Below, piece by piece: positions 25,604-34,586 of a stretch of 64,000 nucleotides of DNA. The stretch is from the NCBI RefSeq assembly GCF_014638275.1, contig NZ_BMFJ01000002.1, positions 988,791 through 1,052,790 of the forward strand, written 5' to 3'. Source of the stretch: Primorskyibacter flagellatus. Its GTDB lineage: Bacteria; Pseudomonadota; Alphaproteobacteria; Rhodobacterales; Rhodobacteraceae. Position numbers and translations under genes: made by a program. Within the stretch, counting starts at the first letter, position 1, and each line of letters begins with the position of its first letter. The notes under the pieces are model-generated. The model made no database searches, was not told where the DNA came from, and saw only the letters and a program-made list of their open reading frames with translations.

Positions 25604-27247
25604 TTAACCCTTCGTAAAATCCGCCCCTGCCTTGCCGCGATACTTCACCGTCAACGCCTCCGGCACCTCCGATCCGTCGTAGAGGAACGGCAGGATCCCG
25701 ACCCGCGCCGCCCGCCCGCGCATCTTCTCCAGATCACCTTCCGACCGCGTCACGCGTTGCGACATCCGCAGACCCCAGGCATGCAGATGTCCATAGAGCC
25801 GCTCCACCACCGCGGCGTAGGTCTCTTCCGCGCCGAGGTCGTGGAACTCTTCCGGATCGGTCTTCAGATCGAACAGCATGGGACGGAAACCGCCCTCTGC
25901 ATGGATCAGCTTCCAGCGGCCGTCGAAGACCATGAACAGGCGCGCGTCTCGGCTGCTCAGCCCCAGAACGTCGCGCATCGGGGTGACGGAGTAGTCGTAT
26001 TCGCTGATCACGACCTCGCGCCATGCCTCCGGCACCTCCCCCCGCAGAAACGGTAAAAGCGAGCGACCTTCGATGATATGCTCCGGCACCGCGCCGCCGG
26101 CGACCTCGACAAAGGTGGCGGCAAGGTCGATCGCCTCCACCAGTGCGTCGCAGGTGGTGCCGCGGGTCGCGTCGGCCTCTGCCCTCGGGTCATGGACGAT
26201 CAGCGGGATCTTGACCGACTGCTGGTGGAACAGGTCCTTTTCGCCAAGCCAGTGATCGCCCAGATAGTCACCATGGTCCGAGGTCAGCACGATCATCGTG
26301 CTCTCCATCTGTCCGGTCTCTTCCAGATGGTCGAGGATGCGGCCAAGCTGGTCGTCGCACTGCCTGATAAGGCCCATGTAGGCCGGGATGACCTTTTCCC
26401 TCACCTCGTCGCGGGAAAACGACTGGCCGATCCTGTTGCCCATATAGGCGGCGTAGACGGGATGGGGATCGCGGCGCTCCTCCTCCGACCGGACGGCGGG
26501 CGGCACATCGCCGGGGCCGAACATGTCGTGATAGGGCGCGGGCACGATATAGGGCCAGTGCGGCTTGATGTAGGAGAGATGGGCACACCACGGCCCGTCC
26601 GCCGTCTTCAGGAAGTCGAGCGCGCGGTCGGTCAGCCAGGGTGTCTCGCTGTCCTCCTCCCGGACGTTGGCGGGCTTGTCGGCATTCCGGAAGAACCAGC
26701 CCGAGGCTATGTCGTCGCCCGAGATCCCGGCATTTGCAAAATCCTGCCACGGGTTGTCCGACGGATACCCCTTCTCCTTCAGGTATTCGTTGTAGGGCGA
26801 CCGCTTGCGGTCGTAGAACCCGTCCGGCCCCTCTCCCCACAGTCCGTCGTCCCGCACCACCGCGTCGAAACCGCATTCCGACTGCCGCGCGCCGATCACC
26901 GTGTCCGCCGCAAGGCCGAGCCGCGCCATCCCCTCCGCATCCGCCACCATGTGGGTCTTGCCGATCAGGTAGCAGCCCATGCCGAGCGCACGCAGGTGGT
27001 CGCCCATGGTCATCTCTCCGACCCGGAGCGGATAGCCGTTCCACTGCGCCCCGTGGGATGACGCGTAGCGCCCGGTATAGAAGGACATGCGCGAGGACCC
27101 GCAGACCGGCGACTGCACATGCGCCTGCGTGAATCGGACGCCCATGGCCGCGACCCGGTCGAAGTTCGGAGTCTTCAGAACGGGATGACCGGCGCAGGAC
27201 AGGTAATCGAAGCGCAGCTGGTCATACATGATGAAAAGGATGTTCAT
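25604..27247 (-). CDS. Sulfatase-family hydrolase
   Basis: 547 residues from the ATG at 27247 (MNILFIMYDQLRFDYLSCAG). Alkaline-phosphatase-superfamily sulfatase. The metal-binding Asp is in MYDQLRFD. The presumed formylglycine cysteine is in SPVCGSSRMSFYTGRYASSH, where C-G-S-S-R replaces the usual C-x-P-S-R but keeps the Ser and Arg. The second metal site is LTSDHGDYLGDHWLGEKDLF. No signal peptide, so it is cytoplasmic and acts on an imported ester. Its gene follows tctA after 22 bases, so the substrate is probably brought in by that transporter. It could be a sulfate, phosphonate or phosphate ester; the sequence does not decide. Confidence 0.88.
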   Translation of the reverse strand: MNILFIMYDQLRFDYLSCAGHPVLKTPNFDRVAAMGVRFTQAHVQSPVCGSSRMSFYTGRYASSHGAQWNGYPLRVGEMTMGDHLRALGMGCYLIGKTHMVADAEGMARLGLAADTVIGARQSECGFDAVVRDDGLWGEGPDGFYDRKRSPYNEYLKEKGYPSDNPWQDFANAGISGDDIASGWFFRNADKPANVREEDSETPWLTDRALDFLKTADGPWCAHLSYIKPHWPYIVPAPYHDMFGPGDVPPAVRSEEERRDPHPVYAAYMGNRIGQSFSRDEVREKVIPAYMGLIRQCDDQLGRILDHLEETGQMESTMIVLTSDHGDYLGDHWLGEKDLFHQQSVKIPLIVHDPRAEADATRGTTCDALVEAIDLAATFVEVAGGAVPEHIIEGRSLLPFLRGEVPEAWREVVISEYDYSVTPMRDVLGLSSRDARLFMVFDGRWKLIHAEGGFRPMLFDLKTDPEEFHDLGAEETYAAVVERLYGHLHAWGLRMSQRVTRSEGDLEKMRGRAARVGILPFLYDGSEVPEALTVKYRGKAGADFTKG

Positions 27248-27269
27248 GGGCGGCCTCCCGCCGGAAAGG

Positions 27270-28784
27270 TTAATCAGGACTTCCGGCGGAGTCCAAGCCG
27301 TTGCGCCCGCGCGCCAGCCAGACCACCGTGACTGCCGCAACCACCAGCAGCGCCAGCGCGATCGGATGGCCAAGCAGGTTCACCGGGTTCGCGTCAAGGA
27401 TCACCAGCGCCTGGCTGAGCGAACTTTCGAACCCCGCGCCGAGGAAGAAGGCGATGATGAAGACGATGACCGGATAGCCGAGAGCGGTCATCGCATAGCC
27501 GACCACGGCGGCGACCAGCATCAGCCCGACACCGAACAGACCGCCGGTCGAGAGATAGACGCCGATGAAGCAGAACAGCAGGGCGGAGGGGAAGATCACC
27601 GATTCCGGCGCCCGGATGACCCGCGCCCAGAGGCGGAGCGACAGCTGCCCGATCAGCAGGTTCATCAGATTTGCCATCAGCATCGCCCCGAACAGCCCGT
27701 AGATCAGCCGCCCCTGCGTCTGGAACAGCAGCGGCCCGGGCTGGATCCCGTGGATGTTGAAAGCCGAGATCAGCAGCGCCGCGCCGATTGAGCCGGGGAT
27801 GCCGATGCCGAGCAGCGGGATCAGGTTCGCCCCCATGACGGCGGAGTTGGCGGATTCCGTCGCGGCGATGCCCCTCAGGTTGCCCTCGCCGAACGCCGGG
27901 CCATTGCCCGGGTCGCCCTTCTTCGCGGCGGCATAGGACATGTAGGCGGCGGCGGTCGACCCGATACCGGGGATCGCGCCCAGTACCGTGCCGATCAGCG
28001 CCCCGCGCGCCATGGCGAACCGGCAGGACCAGTATTCGGAGAAGCTTACCCGCTGCTCCGCGCCGCCGGCGCCTAGCGTGATTGTCGGCTGCGGTCCCGC
28101 CCGGCGGGCGGATGCGATGCGGCGGAAGATCTCGGCCACCGCCAGCATCCCGATCGCCACGGCGACCAGCGAGGCCCCGTCGTAAAGTTCGAAGTACCCG
28201 AAGTAGAAGCGCGGCGTCCCGTGTTCCGGGTCCAGCCCGACGGTCGCCAGCAGCAGTCCGGCGGCAGCGGCGATCAACCCCTTCACCAGCGAGTCCCCGA
28301 TCAGTCCCGAGATGATGGAGAAGGCAAAGACCATCAGCGCGCAGATCTCCACCGGACCCATCTTCAGCGCGAGCCCGGCCAGCGGTGCGGCAAGGGTGAT
28401 CAGCACGAGGTCCGACGCCGTGTCCCCGGTGACCGATGCGAAAAGCGCCATCCGCGTTGCCTTGACCGGCTTGCCCGACCTGGCCAGCGGATAGCCGTCC
28501 AGCGTCGTCGCCGCCGCGTCCGGCGTGCCCGGCGTGTTGATGAGAACGGCGGGAATGGCCCCCCCGAACAGCCCGCCCTTGTTGATCCCGACCAGGAAGG
28601 AAATCGCGACCAGCGGGTCCATGGCAAAGGTGAACGGGATCGCGATGGCCATGGCCATGATCGGCCCGATACCGGGTATCGCCCCGACCATCTGCCCCGC
28701 CGCTACACCAATCGCGACGAACAGCAGGTTCACCAGGGTGAAGGCGTCGGACAATCCGCCGAGGACGATGGAAAGTTCTGGCAT
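27270..28784 (-). CDS. tctA: Tripartite tricarboxylate transporter large membrane subunit
   Basis: 504 residues with about 12 membrane helices. TctA is the main transmembrane subunit of TTT carriers, which use a periplasmic binding protein to import organic anions. Family blocks visible are GAIPGIGPIMAMAIAIPFTF, FLVGINKGGLFGGAIPAVLI (then NTPGTPDAAATTLDGYPLA) and GTVLGAIPGIGSTAAAYMSY. It lies between tctB and the sulfatase, all leftward with short gaps. Confidence 0.96.
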   Translation of the reverse strand: MPELSIVLGGLSDAFTLVNLLFVAIGVAAGQMVGAIPGIGPIMAMAIAIPFTFAMDPLVAISFLVGINKGGLFGGAIPAVLINTPGTPDAAATTLDGYPLARSGKPVKATRMALFASVTGDTASDLVLITLAAPLAGLALKMGPVEICALMVFAFSIISGLIGDSLVKGLIAAAAGLLLATVGLDPEHGTPRFYFGYFELYDGASLVAVAIGMLAVAEIFRRIASARRAGPQPTITLGAGGAEQRVSFSEYWSCRFAMARGALIGTVLGAIPGIGSTAAAYMSYAAAKKGDPGNGPAFGEGNLRGIAATESANSAVMGANLIPLLGIGIPGSIGAALLISAFNIHGIQPGPLLFQTQGRLIYGLFGAMLMANLMNLLIGQLSLRLWARVIRAPESVIFPSALLFCFIGVYLSTGGLFGVGLMLVAAVVGYAMTALGYPVIVFIIAFFLGAGFESSLSQALVILDANPVNLLGHPIALALLVVAAVTVVWLARGRNGLDSAGSPD

Positions 28785-28793
28785 GTCAGCGCC

Positions 28794-29222
28794 TTATGGA
28801 AGCGGCCGGCCAAGCAGCCAGACGACCACCAGCCAGGTGATCGCCGGGGCGCCCGCCACTGCGGCAAGGATCCAGACCGGCCGCCGTTCACCGATCAGCG
28901 CGACCAGCACGGCGGCGAAGACCGGCCCGGTGACGAGGAAGCCGAAGCGCCCCATCCCCCAGACCGCCGCCGCCGACAGCAGCGCGGTGATGGCGACGAT
29001 CCCTGTCTCGTAAAAGTCCACCGCAACGCCCCCGCCCGCAAGCGCCGCCTGCACCAGTCCAAGCGCAAGCAGCGCCCAGGCACAGACCTTCGGCAGCGTG
29101 TCCGGTCGCATGAAGCCGTAGCTGACCGTTTCCGTATGTGCCGGGATCAGCCAGAGCAGCAGTGCCGCTCCGAACCCCGCGAAGGCGAGGCCGGAGAGGC
29201 GGTTGAGGAGTGGTGGTGTCAC
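28794..29222 (-). CDS. tctB: Tripartite tricarboxylate transporter small membrane subunit
   Basis: 142 residues with four hydrophobic helices (LSGLAFAGFGAALLLWLI; AWALLALGLVQAALAGGG; TGPVFAAVLVALIG; ITWLVVVWLLG). Size, topology and position between tctC and tctA identify it as TctB, a poorly conserved family. MRPDTLPKVCAWALLALG matches the conserved first loop. Nine bases separate it from tctA. Confidence 0.9.
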   Translation of the reverse strand: MTPPLLNRLSGLAFAGFGAALLLWLIPAHTETVSYGFMRPDTLPKVCAWALLALGLVQAALAGGGVAVDFYETGIVAITALLSAAAVWGMGRFGFLVTGPVFAAVLVALIGERRPVWILAAVAGAPAITWLVVVWLLGRPLP

Positions 29223-29244
29223 GGATGGTGTCCCGGGAGACGGG

Positions 29245-30183
29245 TTACTTGCCGAACAGCGTGCCGACGTTCTTCAGGCCGGCCTCGAGCATCATCTTCG
29301 TATCTTCGGGCCCGGCCATGGAGGGTTCGGTGTGCATGGTGTTCATGATCGCCTCCTTTGTCGCGTCAGAGGCCAGCGCGTCCGAGATCGCCTTGCTGAT
29401 CGCCATCTTCGCCTCTTCCGGCAGTCCGGCGGGCGCGGCGATGTAGAACCACGGGTCGACATAGATGTCATGGCCCTGCTCCTGCACGGTGGCCGTGTCG
29501 GGCGCGTAGCTGTGGCGCGAGGCATTGGCGGAGGCGATCATCTTCAGCTCACCGCTTTCCAGGTAGGGGATATGCGCACCCGCGTTGAAGGCCGCGTCCA
29601 CATGCCCGCCCAGAAGCTGCTGGAGCTCTTCGGCGGAGGATTTGGTGGAGACCAGCTTGAACCCGGCTTCGGTTTCCCCGTCGATGAAATTCATCAGCAG
29701 TTCCTGTGGCTTGGCATCGAATGCCACAAGCGCGCCGCCCTTTTCCTTGGAATAGGCGACCAGCCCGGCGAGGTCGTCGAATGGTGCATCCTTCTTCGCC
29801 ACGATCGCCAGCTGAGCCAGCGCCACGGTGTTGAGATAGTCGAAGCTGGCTAGCTTGAACGGGATTTCGTCGGGTCGCACCGTCAGGTTGACCAGCACGG
29901 GCATGGTGACCCCCATGCCAAGCGTCATGCCGTCCGCCGGAACCGTGGCGAGCTGCGTGAACATGGCGATGCCGCCGCCGCCCGGCTTGTTCTCCACCAC
30001 GATATTCCAGCCGGTCGCTTCGCCCATTTCTTTCGCAATGAGCCGGCCGAGCGTGTCGGTCTCTCCGCCCGCGCCGAAGCCGATCCACAGCTTCACGGGG
30101 CCCGAAGGTGACCAGTCGGCCAGCGCGACCCCGGCTGACAGGCAGGTGGCGGCCACGGCGGCCAGGAGTGTCTTGATCTTCAT
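29245..30183 (-). CDS. tctC: Tripartite tricarboxylate transporter binding protein
   Basis: 312 residues from the ATG at 30183, with GGGAG upstream; the frame stays open to 30786 but that part overlaps the oxidase gene. It has a clear signal peptide (KTLLAAVAATCLSAGVALA). The mature protein starts with VKLWIGFGAGGETDTLGRLI and NIVVENKPGGGGIAMFTQLA, the TctC/BugT signature. It captures the substrate in the periplasm. The ligand cannot be read from sequence; the neighbouring sulfatase and amine oxidase suggest a sulfated or amino organic anion. Confidence 0.94.
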   Translation of the reverse strand: MKIKTLLAAVAATCLSAGVALADWSPSGPVKLWIGFGAGGETDTLGRLIAKEMGEATGWNIVVENKPGGGGIAMFTQLATVPADGMTLGMGVTMPVLVNLTVRPDEIPFKLASFDYLNTVALAQLAIVAKKDAPFDDLAGLVAYSKEKGGALVAFDAKPQELLMNFIDGETEAGFKLVSTKSSAEELQQLLGGHVDAAFNAGAHIPYLESGELKMIASANASRHSYAPDTATVQEQGHDIYVDPWFYIAAPAGLPEEAKMAISKAISDALASDATKEAIMNTMHTEPSMAGPEDTKMMLEAGLKNVGTLFGK

Positions 30184-30227
30184 TGTCGTCTCCCTTGTTG
30201 AAGGTGCCGCGGTCCCTGCCGCGGCTG

Positions 30228-31370
30228 TTATGGTCTTGCCTGTTGAAATCGTGCCGGAGAGAGCTGCGCCGGGTCCAGGCCCGTTGCCGCAAGGGCGGGG
30301 TCCGTCGGCGCATCCGCGACCAGCTGCGCCGCCAGCCGGGCCAGCGCCGGGGCGGTCTGGATGCCGTAGCCGCCCTGTCCGGCCAGCCAGAAGAAGCCCT
30401 CCGCCTCCGCGTCGAACCCGCAGACCGGGCTGCGGTCCGGGGTGAAGGTCCTGAGGCCCGCCCAGGTCGATTCCACCCGCCGCACGTCCAGGTCGAACGC
30501 GGCGAGGACCCGGTCGATGGCGATGGCGATCTCGATCTCCTCGGGCCGGGAATCGCAGGGGTCGGAGGGGGTTTCGTTGGCCGGAGAGGCCAGGAGCATC
30601 CCCGCCTCTGGCTTGAGGTAGAACAGTTCCTCCGCGTCCACCGTCATCGGCAGACCGGCCGGATCGAACCCCGCGGGCGGGCGAAAGGTCACGGCAGACC
30701 GCCGCATCGGTGCCAGACCGACCGGTGTCAGGCCGGCCAGCGCCGCCACCCGGTCCGCCCAGGCCCCGGCGGCGTTGACGACGCACCCGGCCTCGATACT
30801 GCGCCCGCCCGCCTCCACCCGCCAGCCACCCGGCGTCTGTTCGAGTGCGGTCACGGGCGCGCCGGTCAGGACCTCTGCCCCGTTGGCGCGCGCGATCCGC
30901 AGATACCCCTGAAGCATGGCATGAACATCCATGTCCTGCGCATCCGCGTTCAGGAACCCGCCCGACGCATAGCCGGGCCGGATGATCGGGATCCGGCGCG
31001 CGATATCCTCCGCATCGAGCCAGCGCAGCAGGCCGGTGTCCTCCAGCCCGTCGAACATCGCCCGGAGCTCTGGCTCCTGGTCGGGGCGGGCGATGCGGAT
31101 CAGGGTACGCGGGGTCAGCAGCGGCGCATCGCTGAACCCCTCGGGCGGTGCGGTCAGGAAAGGTTCGGAGGCCCGCGTCAGCGCCTGCACGACGACGTTG
31201 CCGTAGGTCTGTGCAAGGATCGCCGCCGACCGGCCGGTGGAATGGTAGCCGGGCTGGCCTTCCGTCTCTACCAGAACCGCGCTTCCGTGACGTGACAGCT
31301 CTGCCAGTGCAGAGACCCCGGCCATGCCGCCACCGACGACAAGGAAATCGTGGCCGACGCTTTTCCTCAC
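30228..31370 (-). CDS. FAD-dependent amine/amino-acid oxidoreductase (DAO family)
   Basis: 380 residues from a GTG at 31370; an in-frame TTG at 31406 would add twelve residues. The FAD-binding Rossmann motif is DFLVVGGGMAGVSALAELS with an acidic residue further on (VLVETEG). HSTGRSAAILAQTYGN and the C-terminal WAGLRTFTPDRSPVCGFD, then GQGGYGIQTAPALARLAAQL, are typical of the DadA/glycine-oxidase/sarcosine-oxidase group. It would oxidise a C-N bond. It is the first gene of the leftward run leading into tctCBA and the sulfatase, and starts about 70 bases from the divergent regulator operator. Confidence 0.88.
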   Translation of the reverse strand: MRKSVGHDFLVVGGGMAGVSALAELSRHGSAVLVETEGQPGYHSTGRSAAILAQTYGNVVVQALTRASEPFLTAPPEGFSDAPLLTPRTLIRIARPDQEPELRAMFDGLEDTGLLRWLDAEDIARRIPIIRPGYASGGFLNADAQDMDVHAMLQGYLRIARANGAEVLTGAPVTALEQTPGGWRVEAGGRSIEAGCVVNAAGAWADRVAALAGLTPVGLAPMRRSAVTFRPPAGFDPAGLPMTVDAEELFYLKPEAGMLLASPANETPSDPCDSRPEEIEIAIAIDRVLAAFDLDVRRVESTWAGLRTFTPDRSPVCGFDAEAEGFFWLAGQGGYGIQTAPALARLAAQLVADAPTDPALAATGLDPAQLSPARFQQARP

Positions 31371-31436
31371 TCTATATACCTGTCTACAATGGGTACCATG
31401 CCCCAAGCCTATCAGGCCGGGCGTGTCAGGTGAAGT

Positions 31437-31460
31437 GAATTTTTCCGATTGGAAAATTTC
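31437..31460. promoter_or_regulatory. Palindromic operator candidate
   Basis: Core TTTTCCGATTGGAAAA (31,441-31,456) is a palindrome with perfect 6-bp arms around GATT. It extends to GAA...TTC outside, with one mismatch per arm. It sits between the divergent oxidase and the XRE-cupin regulator, 20 bases before the regulator start. It is the likely autoregulatory site that also controls the transporter operon. Function is inferred from position and symmetry. Confidence 0.7.
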
Positions 31461-31480
31461 GGACGGGACGGCGACGGGTG

Positions 31481-32122
31481 ATGCAGGACAGGGGCGAAGA
31501 CAGGGCGGGTAGACCCCGCCCGGACGCGGAACAGAGTCGGTCCCAGATGGGCCAGCGGGTCAAGGACCTGCGGGAATCACGGGGCCTGACGTTACAGGCC
31601 CTGTCCGACCGCAGCGGACTTGCGATCTCCACGATCTCCAAGGTGGAGCGCGGTCTGATGGCCCCCACCTACGACCGGTTCTCGAACCTCGCACGCGGGC
31701 TTGGCGTGGACGTGTCCGAACTGTTCTCCACCCAGGGCGGGGCGTTCGAACATGGTACCATCGGCGTCGCCCGCGATACCGACTTCGGCTACCTTGAAAC
31801 CGAGAACTACACTTACGAAATGCTCTTCCCCGATGTCCGTGGCAAGACCATGGTACCCATGCGAGGCACGTTGAAACCGCTGGAGAAAATGCGTTTCGAC
31901 CGCATGGTCAGCCACCCGGGGGAGGAGTTCCTCATGGTGCTGGCAGGGCGCGTCGTGGTGCAGCTGGAAGGGGCGGAGGACGTGGTGCTCGACCAGGGGG
32001 ATTCGATGTATTTCGACAGCGGCCGCGGTCATCTCTACGCCGCGGAGGGCGCGGAGGAGGCGCGTATCCTTGTCGTCTGTTCCGGCCTTGGCGACGACGG
32101 TGCGGAAACGCCTGCCGCGTAA
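31481..32122 (+). CDS. XRE-cupin transcriptional regulator
   Basis: 213 residues from the ATG at 31481; a GTG at 31478 is also in frame. The N-terminal helix-turn-helix (residues 22-80) reads VKDLRESRGLTLQALSDRSG then LAISTISKVERGLMAPTYDR. The C-terminal cupin domain includes HPGEEFLMVLAGRVVVQLEG and LDQGDSMYFDSGRGH. Such regulators bind a small ligand in the cupin and control nearby catabolic genes. It faces the FAD oxidase/tct/sulfatase operon, so that operon is the likely target. Confidence 0.93.
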   Translation: MQDRGEDRAGRPRPDAEQSRSQMGQRVKDLRESRGLTLQALSDRSGLAISTISKVERGLMAPTYDRFSNLARGLGVDVSELFSTQGGAFEHGTIGVARDTDFGYLETENYTYEMLFPDVRGKTMVPMRGTLKPLEKMRFDRMVSHPGEEFLMVLAGRVVVQLEGAEDVVLDQGDSMYFDSGRGHLYAAEGAEEARILVVCSGLGDDGAETPAA

Positions 32123-32147
32123 GCAGCGAAGAAGCGACCCAACACGG

Positions 32148-32176
32148 TTGACTTTGCGGCGAGTCGGTCCTATCAG
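32148..32176 (+). promoter_or_regulatory. Probable sigma-70 promoter for rpsT
   Basis: TTGACT (32,148-32,153), a 17-base spacer, then TATCAG (32,171-32,176). The -35 matches the consensus in five of six positions and the -10 in four. It starts 46 bases before the rpsT start codon. Confidence 0.6.
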
Positions 32177-32221
32177 CGCGACTTCAGAACACCGAACCCC
32201 AAACCATGGGACGATAGACTT

Positions 32222-32485
32222 ATGGCCAATACGCCTCAATCCAAGAAGCGCGCCCGTCAGATGGTTGCCCGCACGTCGGTCAACAAGGCGCGCCGCTCGC
32301 GCATCCGCACCTTCCTTCGCAAGGTGGAAGAGGCGATTGCGTCGGGTGACAAAAATGCGGCAAGCGCCGCCCTCCAGGCCGCCCAGCCCGAGCTGATGCG
32401 CGGTGTCTCCAAGGGCGTCGTTCACAAGAACACCGCGGCGCGCAAAATATCGCGCCTCGCATCGCGCGTGAAGGCCATCGCCTGA
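32222..32485 (+). CDS. rpsT: 30S ribosomal protein S20
   Basis: 87 residues. The start [20 protein letters not shown] and the end [20 protein letters not shown] are diagnostic of bS20, which binds 16S rRNA in the body of the small subunit. It has its own promoter upstream and a strong terminator 28 bases after the stop. Its place just upstream of dnaA is the usual Rhodobacterales order. Confidence 0.99.
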   Translation: MANTPQSKKRARQMVARTSVNKARRSRIRTFLRKVEEAIASGDKNAASAALQAAQPELMRGVSKGVVHKNTAARKISRLASRVKAIA

Positions 32486-32513
32486 GCCGCCTGCGCAAGT
32501 AACTGAAGATTAA

Positions 32514-32539
32514 AGGGCGCCGGGAAACCGGCGCCCTTT
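32514..32539 (+). terminator. Rho-independent terminator of rpsT
   Basis: Perfect stem GGGCGCCGG / CCGGCGCCC with a GAAA tetraloop, flanked by AAA before and TTT after the stem. It sits 28 bases downstream of the rpsT stop. Confidence 0.9.
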
Positions 32540-32980
32540 CGCTTTGTGGCGCTTCTGCCACCGCCCCGAGATTCGATTTCACCCAAGCCCGAGTCAAGCG
32601 CTTCTTGGCGTTGCGCGCCTCGCGCACCAGTTGCTAGGTTCACTCAAGCGATTCACGTCGTCTTGGGGGGCACAGCAGTCCGGGATCGGCCATCGGGGTT
32701 ACAGAAGCTCTTTTCTGCAGGAGTTTCGGGCACCGAAGCGGCGAAACCGTTCTGATCTGGGCAGGCGGAATCTGCAGCCTTGGGTTGAGCGGTCGGGGAA
32801 AAACTCCGCTCCATTTGCTGCAGGTCCACAAGTAGACCGCAACACCGGTTGCGCCGTTCCTGCTGCGGGGACGGCCATGGGTGCGGTTTGCCTCGGGACT
32901 ACGGTCTTGCACACCGCCGCGGAACGTCCGTGGTCGGCAAAGTCATGTTGGCATTATAAAAACCTGGGGGCGAAGGGCAA
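32540..32980. other. Gene-free region upstream of dnaA
   Basis: About 440 bases without a convincing gene. A TATAAA at 32,955-32,960 could be the -10 of a dnaA promoter, but no good -35 precedes it. I looked for DnaA boxes close to TTATCCACA on both strands and found none, so there is no sequence case for an origin here. Confidence 0.5.
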
Positions 32981-34396
32981 ATGACTAAGGATCAGTGGGG
33001 CGCGGTAAAGGCGAAGTTGCTTCAGAACGTGGGGCAGAACAATTACCGGAACTGGATCGAGCCGCTGATCTTCGATCGCACCGAGGAAGGCACCGCCGTC
33101 ATCGGCGCGCCGAATTCCTGGGCCGGTACCTATGTTGCCCGAAATTTCGGCGATCTGATTCTGGGTGAGGTCTCGGCCGTGAATTCCGAGGTCCGTCGTC
33201 TCGAATTCATCGTCAAGAAGGCCGCCAACGACAACGCCCCCGAACCGGCCCGTCCTGCGCAGATGGAGGTCGAACCCGTGTCCTCCGCGCAGACCGTGAC
33301 CGCCACGAAACCCGCCGCTGCGCAGAGCCCGGCGAAGACCGCGCTCGACACCATGCTGCAGGCCGCGCCGCTGGATCCGCGCTTCACCTTCGATCGTTTT
33401 GTCGTGGGCAAGCCGAACGAACTGGCCCACGCCGCCGCCCGCCGGGTGGCCGAGGGCGGGCCGGTCACCTTCAACCCGCTGTTCCTTTACGGCGGCGTCG
33501 GGCTCGGCAAGACGCACCTGATGCACGCGATCGCCTGGGAGCTGCAGACCAACCGGCCCGACCTGACCGTCGTCTACCTGTCCGCCGAACAGTTCATGTA
33601 CCGCTTCGTGCAGGCGATCCGCGAACGCCGCACGATGGACTTCAAATCGCTGTTCCGCACCGTCGACGTGCTGATGGTGGATGACGTCCAGTTCATTGCC
33701 GGCAAGGACTCCACCCAGGAGGAGTTTTTCCACACGTTCAACGCGCTGGTGGATCAGAACAAGCAGATCATCATCTCGGGCGACCGTGCGCCGGGCGAGA
33801 TGACCGACATGGAGGAACGCATCCGCTCGCGCATGCAGTGCGGTCTGATCGTCGACCTTCACCCGACCGATTACGAACTGCGTCTCGGCATCCTGCAAAG
33901 CAAGGTGGACACGCACCGCGCCCAGTATCCGGACCTCAAGATGGCACCGGGCGTGCTGGAATTCCTCGCGCACCGCATTTCGACCAACGTGCGGGTGCTG
34001 GAAGGCGCTCTGACCCGGCTTTTCGCCTTCTCGTCCCTCGTCGGCCGCGAGATCACGCTGGACCTGACGCAGGAATGCCTGGCCGACATCCTCCGCGTCT
34101 CCGAGCGCAAGATCACGGTTGAGGAGATCCAGCGCAAGGTGGCCGAACACTACAACATCCGCATGTCCGACCTGATCGGCCCGAAACGTGTCAGGACATA
34201 TGCCAGGCCCCGGCAGGTTGCGATGTATCTGGCGAAAATCCTGACCGCCCGGTCCCTGCCGGAAATCGGTCGCCGCTTCGGGGGCCGCGACCACACCACG
34301 GTGATCCACGGCGTGCGCCGGATCGAGGAACTGAAGGCCCAGGACGGCCAGATCGCCGAAGACGTGGAAATGCTGCGCCGCGCGCTCGAGGCCTGA
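32981..34396 (+). CDS. dnaA: Chromosomal replication initiator DnaA
   Basis: 471 residues, with AAGGG before the ATG. Domain I (residues 1-80) contains VGQNNYRNWIEPLIFDRTEE. The AAA+ domain has Walker A FLYGGVGLGKTHLMHAIAWE near residue 170 and Walker B VDVLMVDDVQFIAGKDSTQE. Domain IV ends with the DnaA-box-binding signature GRDHTTVIHGVRRIEELKAQ. It initiates replication by binding and opening oriC. dnaN follows after 190 bases. Confidence 0.99.
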   Translation: MTKDQWGAVKAKLLQNVGQNNYRNWIEPLIFDRTEEGTAVIGAPNSWAGTYVARNFGDLILGEVSAVNSEVRRLEFIVKKAANDNAPEPARPAQMEVEPVSSAQTVTATKPAAAQSPAKTALDTMLQAAPLDPRFTFDRFVVGKPNELAHAAARRVAEGGPVTFNPLFLYGGVGLGKTHLMHAIAWELQTNRPDLTVVYLSAEQFMYRFVQAIRERRTMDFKSLFRTVDVLMVDDVQFIAGKDSTQEEFFHTFNALVDQNKQIIISGDRAPGEMTDMEERIRSRMQCGLIVDLHPTDYELRLGILQSKVDTHRAQYPDLKMAPGVLEFLAHRISTNVRVLEGALTRLFAFSSLVGREITLDLTQECLADILRVSERKITVEEIQRKVAEHYNIRMSDLIGPKRVRTYARPRQVAMYLAKILTARSLPEIGRRFGGRDHTTVIHGVRRIEELKAQDGQIAEDVEMLRRALEA

Positions 34397-34586
34397 GACC
34401 GCCGCTTCGGACGCCACCGCCGGGGCAGGGACCACGCCACAGTCCCCGCCCGGCTTGACGCTCTGGCCAATCCCGCCCAAAAAAGCCAAGAAACCGCTTG
34501 TGCGGACGTGGGAAACGGGTAGCTTTCCGGTCCCGGCGCCCGTCAGGCGCACAGGCTAGGCCAACCTCGGACAGGAGTCAGGGCAT

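Noticed and set aside
32954..34552. A 532-residue minus-strand frame opposite dnaA
   Set aside because: It mirrors dnaA codon usage and has no recognisable motif, whereas the dnaA reading is certain.
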